Origin: Epiperipatus broadwayi
Lineage: Eukaryota > Onychophora > Udeonychophora > Euonychophora > Peripatidae
Direction: 5' to 3'
Assembly: GCA_028023455.1 (NCBI GenBank)
Contig: JAQFVV010012416.1
Coordinates: forward strand, 9,677,967 to 9,741,966
Length of the DNA: 64,000 bases
The notes beneath the pieces are model-generated. The model made no database searches. It was given only the letters and a program-made list of their open reading frames with translations, and was not told the DNA's origin. Position numbers and translations under genes: made by a program. Numbering within the stretch: position 1 is the first letter of the stretch; the number at the start of each line of letters is the position of its first letter. Shown here in pieces: positions 32,540 to 45,435 of this stretch.

Positions 32540-33405
32540 TAAAATTAAAAGTAAGCACACATTTTTTTTTTTTGCAAATAAATTGGTAAAAGCGAAGATA
32601 TGAAAAGAAAAAATACTATAACTAAATAATATTGATTACTATAATTTCAAGCATATGGATTATGCTGTCATGGAGTTGTGATGTAAATTAAAAAATTAAA
32701 ATTTCATTTTGTATTCAAATTTTAATTTTTATTATTTTTTTGGATGAGTGAATTAATGGATTACGATATATATTTTTTGGTAATATAAAATTGTACTGTA
32801 GTAAAACAAAATGTTTACTCGAACGAATTGCCGCATAATTTTTTTTTTCTGTTTGTTGAAAAAAATAATAATTAAATAGTAACTAAAACCGAGTATGGAT
32901 TACAAATATTTTAAAGTTTGTTTTCTTTCAATTTGGAATAATTTATTCAATTTTGAATGAATGTTAGATTAGTTTTAAAATTCTATTTTTTCAAAAGTAA
33001 AAGCCTGAATTCCATATCTCTGACATCTGATTCCAAAATGCTTAAATTAATAATGTGTATTTGTGGATGATACTAAACTATATATATACACACATAATAA
33101 AAATAGTATGTGTATACATCTATAATTTATTTTAATTTTGAAAATTAATATATTAAAATAACAATAAAAATAATTATAATAAAAAATAAAGTATATTGTC
33201 TCATACATTCCACCTTTATTGCTAAAAGGAGGTTGCCTTGACAACAGTTTGAAATTGTTGATTGTTATTAATAGTGAGATTGTCTATCGACTGGCTTTTA
33301 ATGATATATATTTATGTACTGATACAAATATTCTAAAAAACTATATATACAAAATAAGTTATCAATCTAAACTTGAAATGCTGGAAAATAAAACTATTTA
33401 TGATG
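32540..33405. other. AT-rich DNA, nothing recognised
   Basis: No gene or repeat seen. Confidence 0.5.
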
Positions 33406-33410
33406 CAATG

Positions 33411-34640
33411 TAATGTGATACACTATGACTTCTCTTTTATTGGAGTCAGGAATCTCTCAGCAACTATGCCCAGAAAAACCTGTTAGCCACCTTCCCTTCC
33501 CTTTCCATTTTCTACCTTAAGTTTTTCCCATATTCTTTCCATATGATTTGCATGACATTATCTTTGTCCATTCTATGGCCTTTATATCTAGATCCCCCCT
33601 ATGTTTTTCCGAATCCAGCATAAAAATCAAGAACCCACTTTCTGTATAATCACTTTGTTTATATTTATTCTACCACAACTTTATTATTTGTACCCTTTCT
33701 GTTTGTGAGCATTTATATTCAATTAACAGATGCCTAATAGTTTTCATGCTTTCCTTACATAGCTTACAGATTAAATCACCTACATTTTTCCATTTGTGTA
33801 AATTCCTTGTTGCTAATGATCCTATTCAAGCCTTAAACAGTAAACTACTTTCCTTACTATTATCATAAATTAACTCATACCCAATATTGTATTTACTTCT
33901 ATATATATTTAAACTCTTTTTACTCTCCATACTAGTTCTCCATCTTTCCAACTCCATATTTTTTATTACTGCATCTTTTCTTTTATCCCATTCTTTGCCA
34001 CTATAACACTCAACAATTCTAAGACAATCATCCCACTTTTTGTACAAGTATACTGACATAAAGTCTTTATCCAAATCTTCTGCATACTATACTACTTTTT
34101 CACCAACCTTGCTGCCTGTCCTTCACTCATAACCCAATTAAATATTTATCCATAAATTGCATTTTTTTGAACATTTTCATTTTGCATCTCTCATATAAAA
34201 ATGTGATCATCCCATTTCTCCTTGAATTGCCTCCTTTGCCATCCACATGTCTTTCTACTTATCTTTGTACTTTTTCTAAGTAATCTAACACCCCTTTATT
34301 AACACATAACACCTTGTTACCATAAAATAATCCTGTTCCTGCTACTCTCTTTCATATAATTCAAGCTACATCATATTTATTATATGAAAATGCTGTTGCT
34401 TCATTTATCAATTTTTTCTCTTATTCACCCAAGCAATTTCTTTGATTACTTAAGATGATTCCCAAATAGTTACACCTATTCACCACATTTAACTTTATAT
34501 ACCCCATTAAAAATTCTTTTTCTTCTCTTTTCCTAGCATTTATTATCATTACTTTTGATTTTTCTTCATTAAATTTAATCTCCATATCTTCCCTACTTTC
34601 TGTGCACAAGAAGATATCATCAGCAAATAAAAGAGTAATT
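33411..34640 (-). mobile_element. jockey/CR1-type LINE, C-terminal RT portion, decayed
   Basis: Read on the minus strand from 34640: FNEEKSKVMIINARKREE and NRCNYLGIIL (34421-34609; RT palm/thumb with the K.YLGV-like motif), then LFYGNKVLCVNKGVLDYLEK VQR (about 34240-34320), then MELERWRTSMESKKSLNIYR...YDNSKESSLLF (33826-34010), the conserved C-terminal segment found next to a CX2C zinc-like motif (CKLCKE near 33770). The 3' UTR reaches 33411. Many stops. Related tails at 24100 and 44515. Confidence 0.75.
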
Positions 34641-36220
34641 TGTTTTTAAAAAGTTTCTATAATTAAATCAAATCTAAATATAAATGTCACATACTTATTT
34701 AGAAATGAATACTTAATAATTTTAAAAAATGATGAATAGATTGTCTTCATAATGCAAAGCAAAAGGCAATTCAATTCAAACTTCAGTTCAAACATACTAG
34801 TACCCATTTGTCTCTGTAGAATATGAGCATGCATTATCTGCTTGCTTGATATTCTTTCCAAGTTAATTGTATTGTTTTTTTTTAATGTGCACTATTCCTG
34901 ATATCTATGTGTTGTATTTAAAACTAATTAATCACAACAAATTATTTTTAAATTAAAATGTTTACTGCTATGAATTCAAATGGATTCCTGCCATCAGGAA
35001 CATATATTGTTGATTTAAGCACTAACCAGATGGGATGGGATAATTTATTGGGAAATTAATTGAAATATTGTTACTCTTTATATATATATTATTTTCATTG
35101 TAATTTTAACGAATGGCAGTGCATGATATGCAAGAAGACATTTGTATAGTTTAAAAATAGTAGACAAAAGAAAATTAAAAAAAAATTTTTTGCAACATTT
35201 TTTTTTTTAATAGTGGGAAGTTAGAAATATTTTTTTAAAAACATAATTTAAATGTTATTATATAGATTTATAATTTATTGTATTTTAAACATTATATTAA
35301 AAAATTTAATGATAGATATAATAATATATAAAGACTATAAGGATACAGGTTGTATATGAAACATTTAAAATTACTTATTTTTAAAGTTAAATACAATTAA
35401 AATTGAATATTTAGTCACACGTAATTTGATATAAATGTATAATTAATATTTTAAAAAATCAGAATGAATTAAATTAAATTCTTTGTAGTTTTATTATGTA
35501 TAAAATTTTTATTTTTTTTCATTTAATTTGTATAATAGGATATTTATATATATTACAAATCTGAATAAACTGTTGGCAGTCATAACTGTTCACTAGTCTT
35601 AAAGTGTGGAATAATAAAGCTTTGCATTTGTTTTATGCAAAGCAGTTATGCACAACCTTTTTACACTTATAACCCCCATACTCCAACTGAAATTTTACGT
35701 GATCCAATATATGTTGTTCCCATACTATTATAAGCATATAAGGATAGTAATAATAAAAGTCATTTTACTACATACAGATGTATATCTTTATATTATATTT
35801 CAGTACTTACGATTTGATATAGGATCCTTGAAAAAAACACCTATTTTAGAAAATGTATACATTCAAGAAAATAATACCTCATTGTAACGGGCACAGATGT
35901 CGTTACATTCTTTTTTTTTTTTTAGTAAACATGAAAAAAATAAAATTCGCAAATAAAACTTTTTTTTTTTTTTAAGAATTAGAAATTGAAAATTAAAATT
36001 CTATACTAAACTCGTATCTATATAATCGCACAGATGAAAAAAAATATTAAAATAAAACTTTATTAAAAAAAAGAAAAAGTATTTTAAAACTAAATTGTCA
36101 GTAAAGATTTAAAGATAAAAATATATCTAAGTTTGTACAAAACAAATTAATTAATGTTATTGAAAAAATGGAAATGATTAATTTAATTAGTCAAATGTAA
36201 ACTAGCTTGGGCATTTAAAT
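34641..36220. other. AT-rich DNA, possible hAT end at 35646
   Basis: TTATGCACAACCTTTTTACA at about 35646-35665, then TTATAACCCCC, resembles one end of a hAT element, but the other end was not located. Otherwise nothing. Confidence 0.4.
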
Positions 36221-36227
36221 GTATAAG

Positions 36228-36676
36228 CATTGGTCAGATAGGAAAACAATAGAAACTAATAGCCAATGAATGAAAAACAATGGAATCGGACCTCAGCGAA
36301 AGGACCATCACATCGTCGTGACATAATGTCCACTGGATCTGAAAGGCTACTATAAAAAGTGAGTGAAATAATAGTTATTAAGAGATGTGACTATATGTGT
36401 TAGTGCGGAGTTGAAGGAGAAGGGATTGAAAAGACTCACTCTTCAATCCCTTCAGTTGTTATATAAAAAAAAAGAAAATGAAACATCGCTTTTCTTATAA
36501 TGAGGACAACAGGATCATCGGGGGATTTAATGTGGATTCCAAATGGCATGCAATGGATAAAGAGGAATATTTTAAAAATCGTAAGAACTTTAAAAACATT
36601 TTGAAACACTAAGAACTTTAAAATATAAACTTTCTCAGTCTTTAATTTATAAGAAATAGAATCCTATCTGACCAAC
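36228..36676. other. Segment bounded by 14-bp inverted repeats, with TATA-like box, hairpin and short ORF
   Basis: TTGGTCAGATAGGA (36229-36242) and its exact complement (36662-36675) bound a less AT-rich segment. Inside are CCAAT (36273), a TATA-like CTATAAAAAG (36351-36360), and a perfect 11-bp hairpin (AAGGGATTGAA at 36420-36430, complement at 36442-36452). A 44-codon frame starting MKHRFSYNEDNRIIGGF runs 36478-36612, with a GTAAG donor-like site at 36580. It could be a DNA transposon with short inverted repeats, a retroelement promoter region or a host first exon. Confidence 0.35.
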
Positions 36677-36679
36677 ATT

Positions 36680-38245
36680 ATTTATTAATTAGTTATAATT
36701 TTATTTAATGTATTTCTTTTGTAAAATCATTTCCATTTATTTATCTATTTGTTCTTTAAGTTTTATTATGATTTCTGTTTTTCGTTAAACTATATAAATG
36801 TTAAATTTAAGTTGGGCGTGAATGGCTATATAGATTTGTAAAGTTATATATATAGTTTAAGGGAGGGTAATTTTAGGTTATTTGTTTCGTAGTTGAATTA
36901 GCTCAATGGATTGGATATATTTGTGTAATTAGTAGATATAGTATGAGATCCACTACGGGAAGGATTGCATATATACGCCACACACCTTCTGTTTGCCCAT
37001 GGATGGGTTTGTAAGTTGGCAAAGGACTGCAGTTCATTCCTATGGAGTTTTTTGTTTATTGTTCTACTCGCCAACAGATGTAGCATTCCTGTTGGTGGAG
37101 AGACAATGTCTTCTCTAACTCTACTTACTGTTCAGATGTACATTCCTGACAGTATAGTATTTTGTGTTGTCGTATTTTCATGCTACATTGAATACATAAA
37201 TGTATCAGATGGATTGGCGCCGGTCTGACTGCGAACTTTTGGCCTAAGGTTAAATAAGAGAAAGAATATTTTCATTTCAAATGCAAATCTATGTAGTCTA
37301 TTCATACTCGACACTCTAAATAAAAATGCATTAAATTTAGGTTGGGTATAGATGCTTGCACGGGTTCGTTACCGGTTAATTATGTTTTTGGTTTTCATGT
37401 TTGATCAAAATATATAGACATTCAGTAAATACTGATACCTTACGGTGAGTATCTAAGATGTATTTATGTCGAATGTCTTTTAAGTTATTGGTGTCTTGCG
37501 GCATCTTATGGTGAATGGTATTGGGTTCTTATAAATTTCCCTCTGCAATTGACTTTATCAATGACTTTATATTTTGATCGGTTATGTTTATTTTGAAATG
37601 TTTTTGACCGTGTAATCTATGTAACCGATCTATACTCAACATTATAAAACAAACTTTCATAAATCCATCTGTGCAAACTTAATTAAAATGTAAACTTATA
37701 ATATTATAAAAATTAAAATGTAAATTTAAATTCTAAAATCAAATCAAAATCTAAAATAAACATACTAAAATAAAAATGTTAAATTTTATATATATGTGCG
37801 GAAATAAATGTTTGTTTTTTAATTACTGGCAGTGGCTTATTTTATTCTTTTTTTAAAATATTCTTAGATAAGAATTTATTGTAAATATAAATCTCTGCTG
37901 TTCCATTGAGCTAGTGACAATGGGCTAACAACCGGATATCAAAATATATAAAATAAAAAAAAAATTTTTTTTTGACTTACATATCTGCCTACTTTATACA
38001 TTTTTCTAGGTTCAAATGCCTAGATGGCGCCCTCTAGTGCAGATTACGTTAAGTAGCTTTCTCCAGATCGTTATATCATATCAACATTAGGAGATTAATA
38101 GTATGAAGAACAAAACTCTGAGAGTGAACAAGAGAAATGATAATACTGTAAGTGAAGTGTTGTTGGAATATAAAGAAGTGTTTAAACATTTTTTAATAGT
38201 GTTTAGATTTTTGTTTTTTCAATTGAAAATGTATTATCCAACTTG
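36680..38245. other. AT-rich DNA with a tRNA-like trace
   Basis: GAATTAGCTCAATGGATTGG at about 36894-36913 resembles a tRNA D-arm/A box, and 36960-37260 is less AT-rich, but no B box is placed correctly and no frame is recognised. Two direct blocks (GTTGGGCGTGAATGG at 36813 and GTTGGGTATAGATG at 37342) suggest an old duplication. Confidence 0.35.
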
Positions 38246-38249
38246 AGAA

Positions 38250-38330
38250 CTTCTCAAAGTATTCACGACCTCCAACAATTTTTGTGTTACCCCTTGAGGA
38301 GTTGTGACCCACATGTTGCACACAGCTGAT
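38250..38330 (-). repeat. Possible hAT transposon end
   Basis: CACGACCTCCAACAATTTTT and GAGGAGTTGTGACCCACATG match the style of hAT/Charlie-type terminal sequence (GGGTCGTGACCCACA). No coding trace or partner end recognised. Confidence 0.3.
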
Positions 38331-38446
38331 GTAAAATACAGAGAAGATTGTTGTCTTATTATTTATTTATATTAGTATTCTGTAATATACATTAGACTGT
38401 TTCTTTCATCTAATTTTAATTGTTAAATGGATTTTTCTTCATATGT

Positions 38447-38528
38447 CAAATGTGTTGACCGGGAAGCGAACCCGGACCAGCTGCTTGGAAGGCAGTTATG
38501 CTAACCACTAGGCCATCAACGTTTGACA
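38447..38528 (-). repeat. tRNA-derived SINE (SINE-A-like), minus strand
   Basis: CCGGGAAGCGAACCCGGACC (B box, complement), CTTGGAAGGCAG and TAACCACTAGGCCATCAACG (A box, complement), bounded by ATGTCAAA and TTTGACAAA. On the minus strand it has the order of SINE-A with a distinct A-box region (TGGCCTAGTGGTTAGCAT), so it may be a sister subfamily closer to the source tRNA. Confidence 0.7.
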
Positions 38529-38539
38529 AATTGCTAAAT

Positions 38540-39790
38540 GTTTTTAGAAAAATTTAAACATTATTCAAACTATTCAAATACATTTAATTGCTAATAATAA
38601 ATAATACACAGATTAGTACATAATAATTAAATCTTGCAAAATTTTTAGTTGTAGGGCCAAATAATTAAAAACGAAGATTAAAATTGTTTCAAATGAAGGT
38701 GCTTATTGTGGATTTTTATGAATGTGAATTGGCATTGAAAAGAAAAAAATATTGATTTTTCACAGCTGCGGAGCTGTAGAAGATTTTTACAATTCCATGA
38801 CAACAGAAACAAATAAACAAATGGGTATTTGATCAAATCAAAACAGATTTGAATTTTCACTTAAAATAATAATGACCTGATTAAAGTTGCTTATTTTGGT
38901 CATATCATGAGGTAGTCTAGTTCATTAGCAAAATATGAAGTACCAGAAAGGATTGGTTATGAAAAAAAGAAAAGACTGACCAGCGGTGAAATGGGTATTC
39001 TCACATTAATGAATGTGACTTTGAGTAATCTGAAAAAATAGGTCATCCTGAAGAAATGCTATTTATATAGTCATTGAGAACTGATGTTAATTATATGGTT
39101 TTTATAATATGTATATCGCACAATATAAATATAATCCAAGCTTGAAAATACAAATCATTTTAGGTGTGTTAAAGTCTTCATCAACCAGATCAGCCTGAAA
39201 TTTACATAATTACTATTTACTGTGTCAATGGGAGATCCGAGTTATAAAAATATCATCTAACTTTCATTCACTCTATATAAATATATTAGAAGTTGATAAA
39301 ATTGTTGCAGTATATTATATTGAAGTAAGTGTTTAAGTATTAGACCTGCTGCAGTGGCAGAATGCTGTACTTTTTTTCCAGTGGGGAGGAAGAGAGTGTT
39401 TGCAATGGCATAATGTCATAATTGTCACTTTTTAATATGGTTCTCTGCCATCAGAAACACCCCACCCCTCTACATTGGAGAAAGGTATGTCACTCTGCCA
39501 TCACAAACATGGGCAGCAAGTATAATATGTAAATGTCAAAATAAATTAGTAAAATATCTTAAAAACGTATTTTTTTATTTACCATCTTTAGTAATTATTT
39601 TTATGTGTAGTCTTTGGATGTGTAAATGTGGTTTGATAGAACACATCTGAACATATATATATATAGAGAGAGAGAGCGAGCAAAAGAAAGAGAAATATAA
39701 ATGTATATAAATAATCAATTTCAGCCTCAACAATACCCTGTATAAGTAGGATTTTAATTTGTAATCTAATTTTTTTTAAAGATATGGTAC
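38540..39790. other. AT-rich DNA, nothing recognised
   Basis: Short TA and GA repeats at 39655-39680. A SINE-B-like CTGCAGTGGCAGAATGCTG at 39345 is too short to call. Confidence 0.4.
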
Positions 39791-39884
39791 TCTAACTCCA
39801 CGTACACGATGGCTGCTAGAGGTGCTGTTTCTGTGTTAGCACACAGAACATACAGGGTAGGAGCCTCGAAAGCAGACAACGCTT

Positions 39885-41230
39885 CTTCCACATCACTCCA
39901 GAAAACTTTCTTATTTCATCCATCTATCTCACATGTAATCATTTTTTAAGTCTCTTGAAATATTTTGGGATTCTGTTTATTTGTCCATTTGTTATCTTCT
40001 CTAGAATCTTCTCCAATCTAGCTGTGTTTTTTATTGAAACCAATGATACCTGTTTTTTCTTTCATTTATTTGAGACTTTTTTTTTCTCATGTGTCATAGC
40101 ATCAGCCGGGAAGCGAACCCGCTAACCCAGGACAACTGCTTGTAAAGCAGCTGTTGCTGATCTCTTGGCCATCTTTCTATAGTTTCTGCACAGTCTGATG
40201 TTTTGTATTTCATTTCCCTAAAGTATTTCTTAACAAAGCATCAGTAGAATCATTTATAAGAATCTTATTTTTCAAGCACTTTTTTTTAAAACAATTTATT
40301 TTTATCAAAAATACTTCATCTGTATTTAATTTTATGACTAATCATCATCATCAACCATTATCAATCCACTGCAAGATGGTCTCTCCAAGTTCAATCCATC
40401 TTTTCCTATCTTTAGCTTTTCTTCTCCACATCACCCCTGTACACTTTCTTATTTCATCCATCCATCTCACATGTGGTCTCTTTCAGCGTCTTTTACAATC
40501 TCTTGGTATCCAGTTTAAAATTTCAGTTGTCCATCTATTATCATCTCTTCTAACAATATGTCCAGCCCAACTCCACTTGTCTTTTAATCATTTCAATGAC
40601 TAATATTCTCCACTTTGTTTTCATCTGCATTAATAATTTGGTCTATGTACTTGCTATTAATTTTTTCTTTATTTTTTGAATTTTTTGAAATACCATTAAA
40701 TTTAATTTTTTAAATATTTTTCTTCAGTCCCACTTTATAATATTTTTTACAGTTCCAAAAAATTATTTATAAAGATAATTATATTATTTTCAAAATAAAA
40801 ATAATTAATTAGTGTAATTTATTTTTATTTTTGTTTTGCAAAATATTGCCCTTAAAAAACTGCTTTAAAAGAAGAAATAGAATTAGCCTGTTGAATATCC
40901 TTATTAGTATTAACTTTCATACTAACATAGTATCACTTCATTCTTTACTTGCACAAAATGATATAAACAAAAGCAACTCTTTACTTTAGCATCGTTTTGT
41001 AATCACTGTTTATTAAGATTACTATAGATAGCGTTAGAGTGCTTTTGATTAATCTTCTTAATATCCACTAATCTAATCAATGTGATTGCATTTTGATAAA
41101 TATTTTTCAAATTTTTACAATATTCTGAATCTATGATGTGATTTTCCAAAACTTTAATTCAAGCAGAAATGTTTATAGACAAATGTCTTTTTATATTCTG
41201 CAGACACAGTGGTTTGAGTTGAGGGCAGAA
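39885..41230 (-). mobile_element. RTE-type LINE fragments, minus strand, decayed
   Basis: Two LINE tails are adjacent. The segment 39885-40070 (continuing after the SINE to about 40330) repeats the C-terminal region. A second copy starts at 40340 with the ATC-rich 3' end and gives, on the minus strand, WTTEILNW, RWMDEIRK-like and GQIINAD-like segments up to about 41220, parallel to 19933-20591 and 50400-50600. The part 40900-41230 aligns by eye with 50440-50590. Heavily decayed. Confidence 0.65.
40078..40175 (-). repeat. tRNA-derived SINE (SINE-A), minus strand
   Basis: A T run (40079-40085), GTGTCATAGCATCAGCCG, GGAAGCGAACCCGC (B box, complement), ACAACTGCTTGTAAAGCAGC and TGATCTCTTGGCCA (A box, complement). 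Inserted in a LINE fragment. Confidence 0.8.
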
Positions 41231-41955
41231 GAACATTATGCCTGAATGAATTACCATTTGAGGGAAGTAAAAACAAAATCTTATTCAAGCAATCACACTT
41301 GATTCACCCTTATAACATTTTGTTGCTTATATCATTTGATCTTCTGAGCAATTAATGGCATGGTTATAATGCTTAGATATAATTTTACTTTTAAATCCAA
41401 CTTATTCTTTGATTTGTTTTAGTAAATATCTAAAAGAAAATTGATAGACTTATAATTAATAATAGCTTTTTTAACTTTTTAAAATAATATTATTATCATT
41501 TTTTGATCAGCTTGTCTAATTTTTCAGTTGCTTTTTAAAAAAATATTGGTAATGATTCTATCTTTCTCTGGAAAAGCTCCATTTAATTTAGTTTGAAAAT
41601 GGCTGCCAGTTTTTTATTAATACAGTATCGGATAACTAGAGGGAGTGTGTCTCATTTACTACAACAGTTTTTACTGTTTAAATGATTTTCATTTAGAGAT
41701 TATTTCTGTTAAATATACACATTTGTGTATATATCAAATTACCCATGTCTTTATTTGTTTACCCCCCCCCCCCCAAATAACAATGATTCTTAATAAGAAT
41801 ACATAATTTGGATTCAGTAAATGTACAACATATTCTCTTAAAAAATAATACCTATACTAATTTTCTGGATGGACTGTTGTATTTTCATAGTAATTAAATG
41901 CTTTTATTGAAGTTGAAAAATTAGTTTGTTTATTTATTAAAGAGGGGGCTATAAA
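41231..41955. other. AT-rich DNA with a C run at 41762
   Basis: A run of about 14 C lies at 41762-41775. A possible continuation of LINE sequence at 41440-41620 cannot be confirmed. Confidence 0.4.
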
Positions 41956-41959
41956 GATT

Positions 41960-42800
41960 TTTTAAAAATAAAATGCTTTTATTTCAAGTTAAATCTAAAA
42001 ACACCGATTGTGGTTGAAGAGACAATTTTAAACCGAAAAGTTACTAATTTCTTATATACATATACTTATGTAAACATATTGAATATGATATACACATAAA
42101 GACTATATGTATTAACTTACTGCAGAAATATCTAATAATATATATACACAATATATGTGAAATTGATTTAAAATAAAATTATATGTATTAAGTGAAAATC
42201 ATTTACAATATAATTTTGGTAAGCATTTTTTTTTTAAATATAAAAAATTTCCATTGAAAGTAAAAATGTTAAACACTTTTCACTTAAAAGAATATTTCAT
42301 ATTTTTAATCATTTATACACATTATTTTGTACACATACTAATATGATATATACATAAAGGATATATATATTAACTTGTAGCAGAAATATCTAGTGATATA
42401 TATATATATCAACTATAAGTGTCCAGTCACTTTAAGGTACAATGTAGCTTTACATTTTCATTTAACTGTGCAATACTAAAAATTTAAAAATAATAGAGAT
42501 ACAATTTTTTTCTATATTAAATGCTTTTATTGACTGTGCACTAAAAAAAAAAAATTGTTTCTTCAGCTACAATTGGGATTTTTAGATTTAACTTGAAATA
42601 AAAACACAGGGATTCAGAAATTAATTAAGTCAATCCCCTTTTTTTTGACAAAAGATTCATTTAATTAATTTTTGAAGCCCCCCCCCCCCATAGTGCTTTT
42701 ATTTTAATCTAAAAATCCCAACTGTGGTTGAAGAAACAATATTTTTTTTAGTGCATGGTCAATAAAAACATTTATTATAAAATTTATTATTATTATTTTG
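41960..42800. repeat. Palindromic repeat cluster (80-bp arms) and 78-bp direct repeat
   Basis: The block TTTATTTCAAGTTAAATCTA...GTGGTTGAAGAAACAAT occurs three times: plus at 41970-42035, minus at 42524-42605, plus at 42690-42775. The last two form a hairpin with arms of about 80 bp around a 90-bp spacer that contains a C run (42679-42690). Separately, 42066-42145 and 42331-42408 are direct repeats (core ACATAAAGACTATATGTATT / GTAGCAGAAATATCTAGTG). No hammerhead core is visible, but the hairpin layout resembles the HHR palindromes. Confidence 0.6.
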
Positions 42801-44514
42801 ATTATTGAATTAAATAATTTGGAAGGACTTTATGGTTTAGCATAGTTATAAGAGATGAATTTAAGAATTAACACTGCCTTAATATGATTTCCAGATAAGG
42901 AAAGTAAAACCCCAAAAATTTTAGTTTCCATCACATTTTTTGATGCTCAAATGTCACAGATTTCATAAGCAATCGATTATTCAGTAATTAATTATTTTAT
43001 TAGAAAAGTAAACATATATTTATAATCATTATTTATAAATCTCAATAGTTATACACTTTTCATAAAATTATATAATTTTACCAAACTTGTATTATTTGAG
43101 TTAAATTGTGAATACAAATTGATCTTTTTTGATCATGAACTAGTTTTGAAAAACATCTTTTCTCCCTCCAATGTTAGGACAATATGTGTAGAGAAGGATG
43201 ATAGAAAAAAAAAATATAAAAAGGCTTGAGTTTATTGCAAGGGATCCTCATTCTACCAATAAAAAAGATTCCTGTGAACCATTATCAAAAAAATAAATCA
43301 TCTAATTTACATACTCGGCCTTATATATGTATTGGTCTTCACCACTAGCTATATATATATTTTTAACAGCACAGTTCTATTCAACACTATGATTCCGGTA
43401 GCAATCTGCTGAAAGCTAGCTCAGTGCTTTTAAGACTTATTTTAGTGTTATTGTTATCTTTTCTTATTAACTAGAACAGTACAAGTTTGGTAGAATCATT
43501 ATTTATATATATGCCTATAATTTGGGGAATTCAATATTCCATTCGTGTATGCTTTTGAAATTAGTCGTTAGGAATACTAAATCATTCTTATATAAGTAAT
43601 TGAATGGTTTGTAACTTGAGGAATCATGTAATCAAACCCGGAAGTAATCCAAGGACCTTTAGCTTTTGAATCTGCTGTTCTACGGTTATGGAGTATCTAT
43701 TCTATTTAATGATCAGAGCCATCTGACGGTTCGTTTGTGAAACTGATATTTTCTGTATTTTCACTTAAGCAAAAGTATTTAAAAATAAATTAATTTTGCA
43801 TTTTATTAAACAAATGTGCTTTTATTTAAAAGAAAAAAGAAAAGCATTATAAAATGATGTCCTTGATCTTAGCTGTAATTTGATTTCCCTTTTATTTATT
43901 ATTCATTGGGGGGATTTAATTACTTGTGAAGTTGCATTTTACAGTTTTTAAAACAATTTATCTTTAAATAAAAAAGTATATATTTTAATTTTATACTTTG
44001 CTGAATATAAATTTTAATTTTATGCTTTGTCAAATATAATTTTATTAAAAAACAAAACAACAACTATTTTTTGAGTAACAACCTAAATATTTAAAATCTT
44101 TTGTGTTTACATCAAAATTAGAAAAAAACTGAAAGAGATTACGAAACGTAATGCTTTTTCTTGAAATTACATTACTGATGTCTTTAATCTTTTTATTTAA
44201 ATAAGCTTATTTTAAAATAAAGAAAATATATTAAGTTTGTATATCATTAAATAAATTTATTTTTATTCAAAATAAATTAATAAATCCTTTTAGAAGGAAT
44301 ATTTATTAGAAATAATTTAAAGTTTAAAATCTCGTAGAAACGTTAAATTAACCATTATGGCATCCGGGAACTAATTAAATAGGTTTTGGTATAATTGTAA
44401 CTTAACAACAATAACAAAAAAAGAAATGGTAAAATATTTTTTTCATAAAATCAAACTAGCTTTGTAATTGAGATATAAATTGATCATTTAATATAAGATA
44501 CTATTTTAACATTG
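42801..44514. other. AT-rich DNA, possible SINE at 43625
   Basis: On the minus strand 43705-43625 reads like a tRNA-derived head (CCGTAGAACAGCAGATTCAA, then CCGGGTTTGATTAC as B box). No second copy found. Otherwise nothing. Confidence 0.35.
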
Positions 44515-44960
44515 CCCTGTGATGTGGCTACGCCTTTATTGAAATCAGGAATTTCTCACCCCTATACCCAGAGAAACCTATTAGCCATCTTCCCTTTTCA
44601 TTCCCCTCCCTAAGTTTTTCCCATATTCTTCTGTATCCTGGTCCATCCCATTTCCACAACATTATCTTTGTCAACTTTTTGGCCTTTATATCTACACCCC
44701 CCTTATCTTTTTCCAAACCCAGCATAAAAATCCAATAACCCACTTTCTGTATAAATACTTTGTTTATTCTACCACACTTCATTATTTATTTCCTTTCTGC
44801 TTGTAAATATTTACATTCAATTAATTAGATGCATTTTCCATGCCTTCCTTATATAATTTTCAGATGAAGTAATCCACATTTCTCCATTTATGTATATATT
44901 CGCTTGTTGCTACGATGCTGTTCAAGCTTTAATCAGTCAATTATTTTGCTTGGTATTATT
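44515..44960 (-). mobile_element. jockey/CR1-type LINE 3' end
   Basis: Same 3' region as 33411-33850: minus-strand frames give KKVGYWIFMLGLEKDKGGVD and IMLWKWDGPGYRRIWEKLRE, the last conserved residues of this LINE family. Truncated upstream. Confidence 0.7.
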
Positions 44961-45049
44961 GTAAATTAGCTCACACATTTATTTATACTACTATAGTTGT
45001 GCCACATAGTGTTAGTTTGAATAATCAATAGTTGCTAGATAGTAGTTCT

Positions 45050-45435
45050 TATTTAATTATTAGCTAGACTCTTTTTATAGATTCAGATTAATTTCTAGCT
45101 TATGACCCTCATCAATTGAAGAAGTTTGAATCTGGATATAGGGTATCTGATTTTTTCTGAATCTAATGTTTTTTTATTCCAGAAGCCATCTTTAAAATTC
45201 AAAAAAATCTATTGTTTTGAATCCAAGGCAATGTGCCTTATATATTATATAGATCTGACAAAGCTATGAACTGAAAAGTAGTCTAGGGATATGAACTGGT
45301 TAGCACTGAATAGAGATTTAATAAATATTTTAGCATATATTGATTACTCAGGATTACACTAGGTGGTAGAACTGGAGTACTGAAAATAGAGTGTTTATTA
45401 AAAGCTTTATGAAAAGTGGTGTCATGTGATTTTTT
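45050..45435. mobile_element. HHR-1 palindromic element, strongly decayed
   Basis: Left part (45080-45135, minus): GAAAUUAAUC and UUGAUGA relics of the ribozyme. Right part (45262-45430, plus): CTGAAAAGTAGTCTAGGGAT, TTGATTACTCAGGATTACAC and a diverged terminus GTGTCATGTGATTTT. No TSD found. Confidence 0.5.

Noticed and set aside
37205-37245. Retroviral-type primer-binding site (GGATTGGCGCCGGTCTG)
   Set aside because: Only the first few bases fit a tRNA-Lys-like site; no LTR ends or gag/pol traces lie nearby.
39809-39955. Short frame starting MAARGAVSVLAHRTY as a first exon
   Set aside because: Its second half runs into antisense LINE tail sequence, so it is probably a chance start upstream of a LINE fragment.
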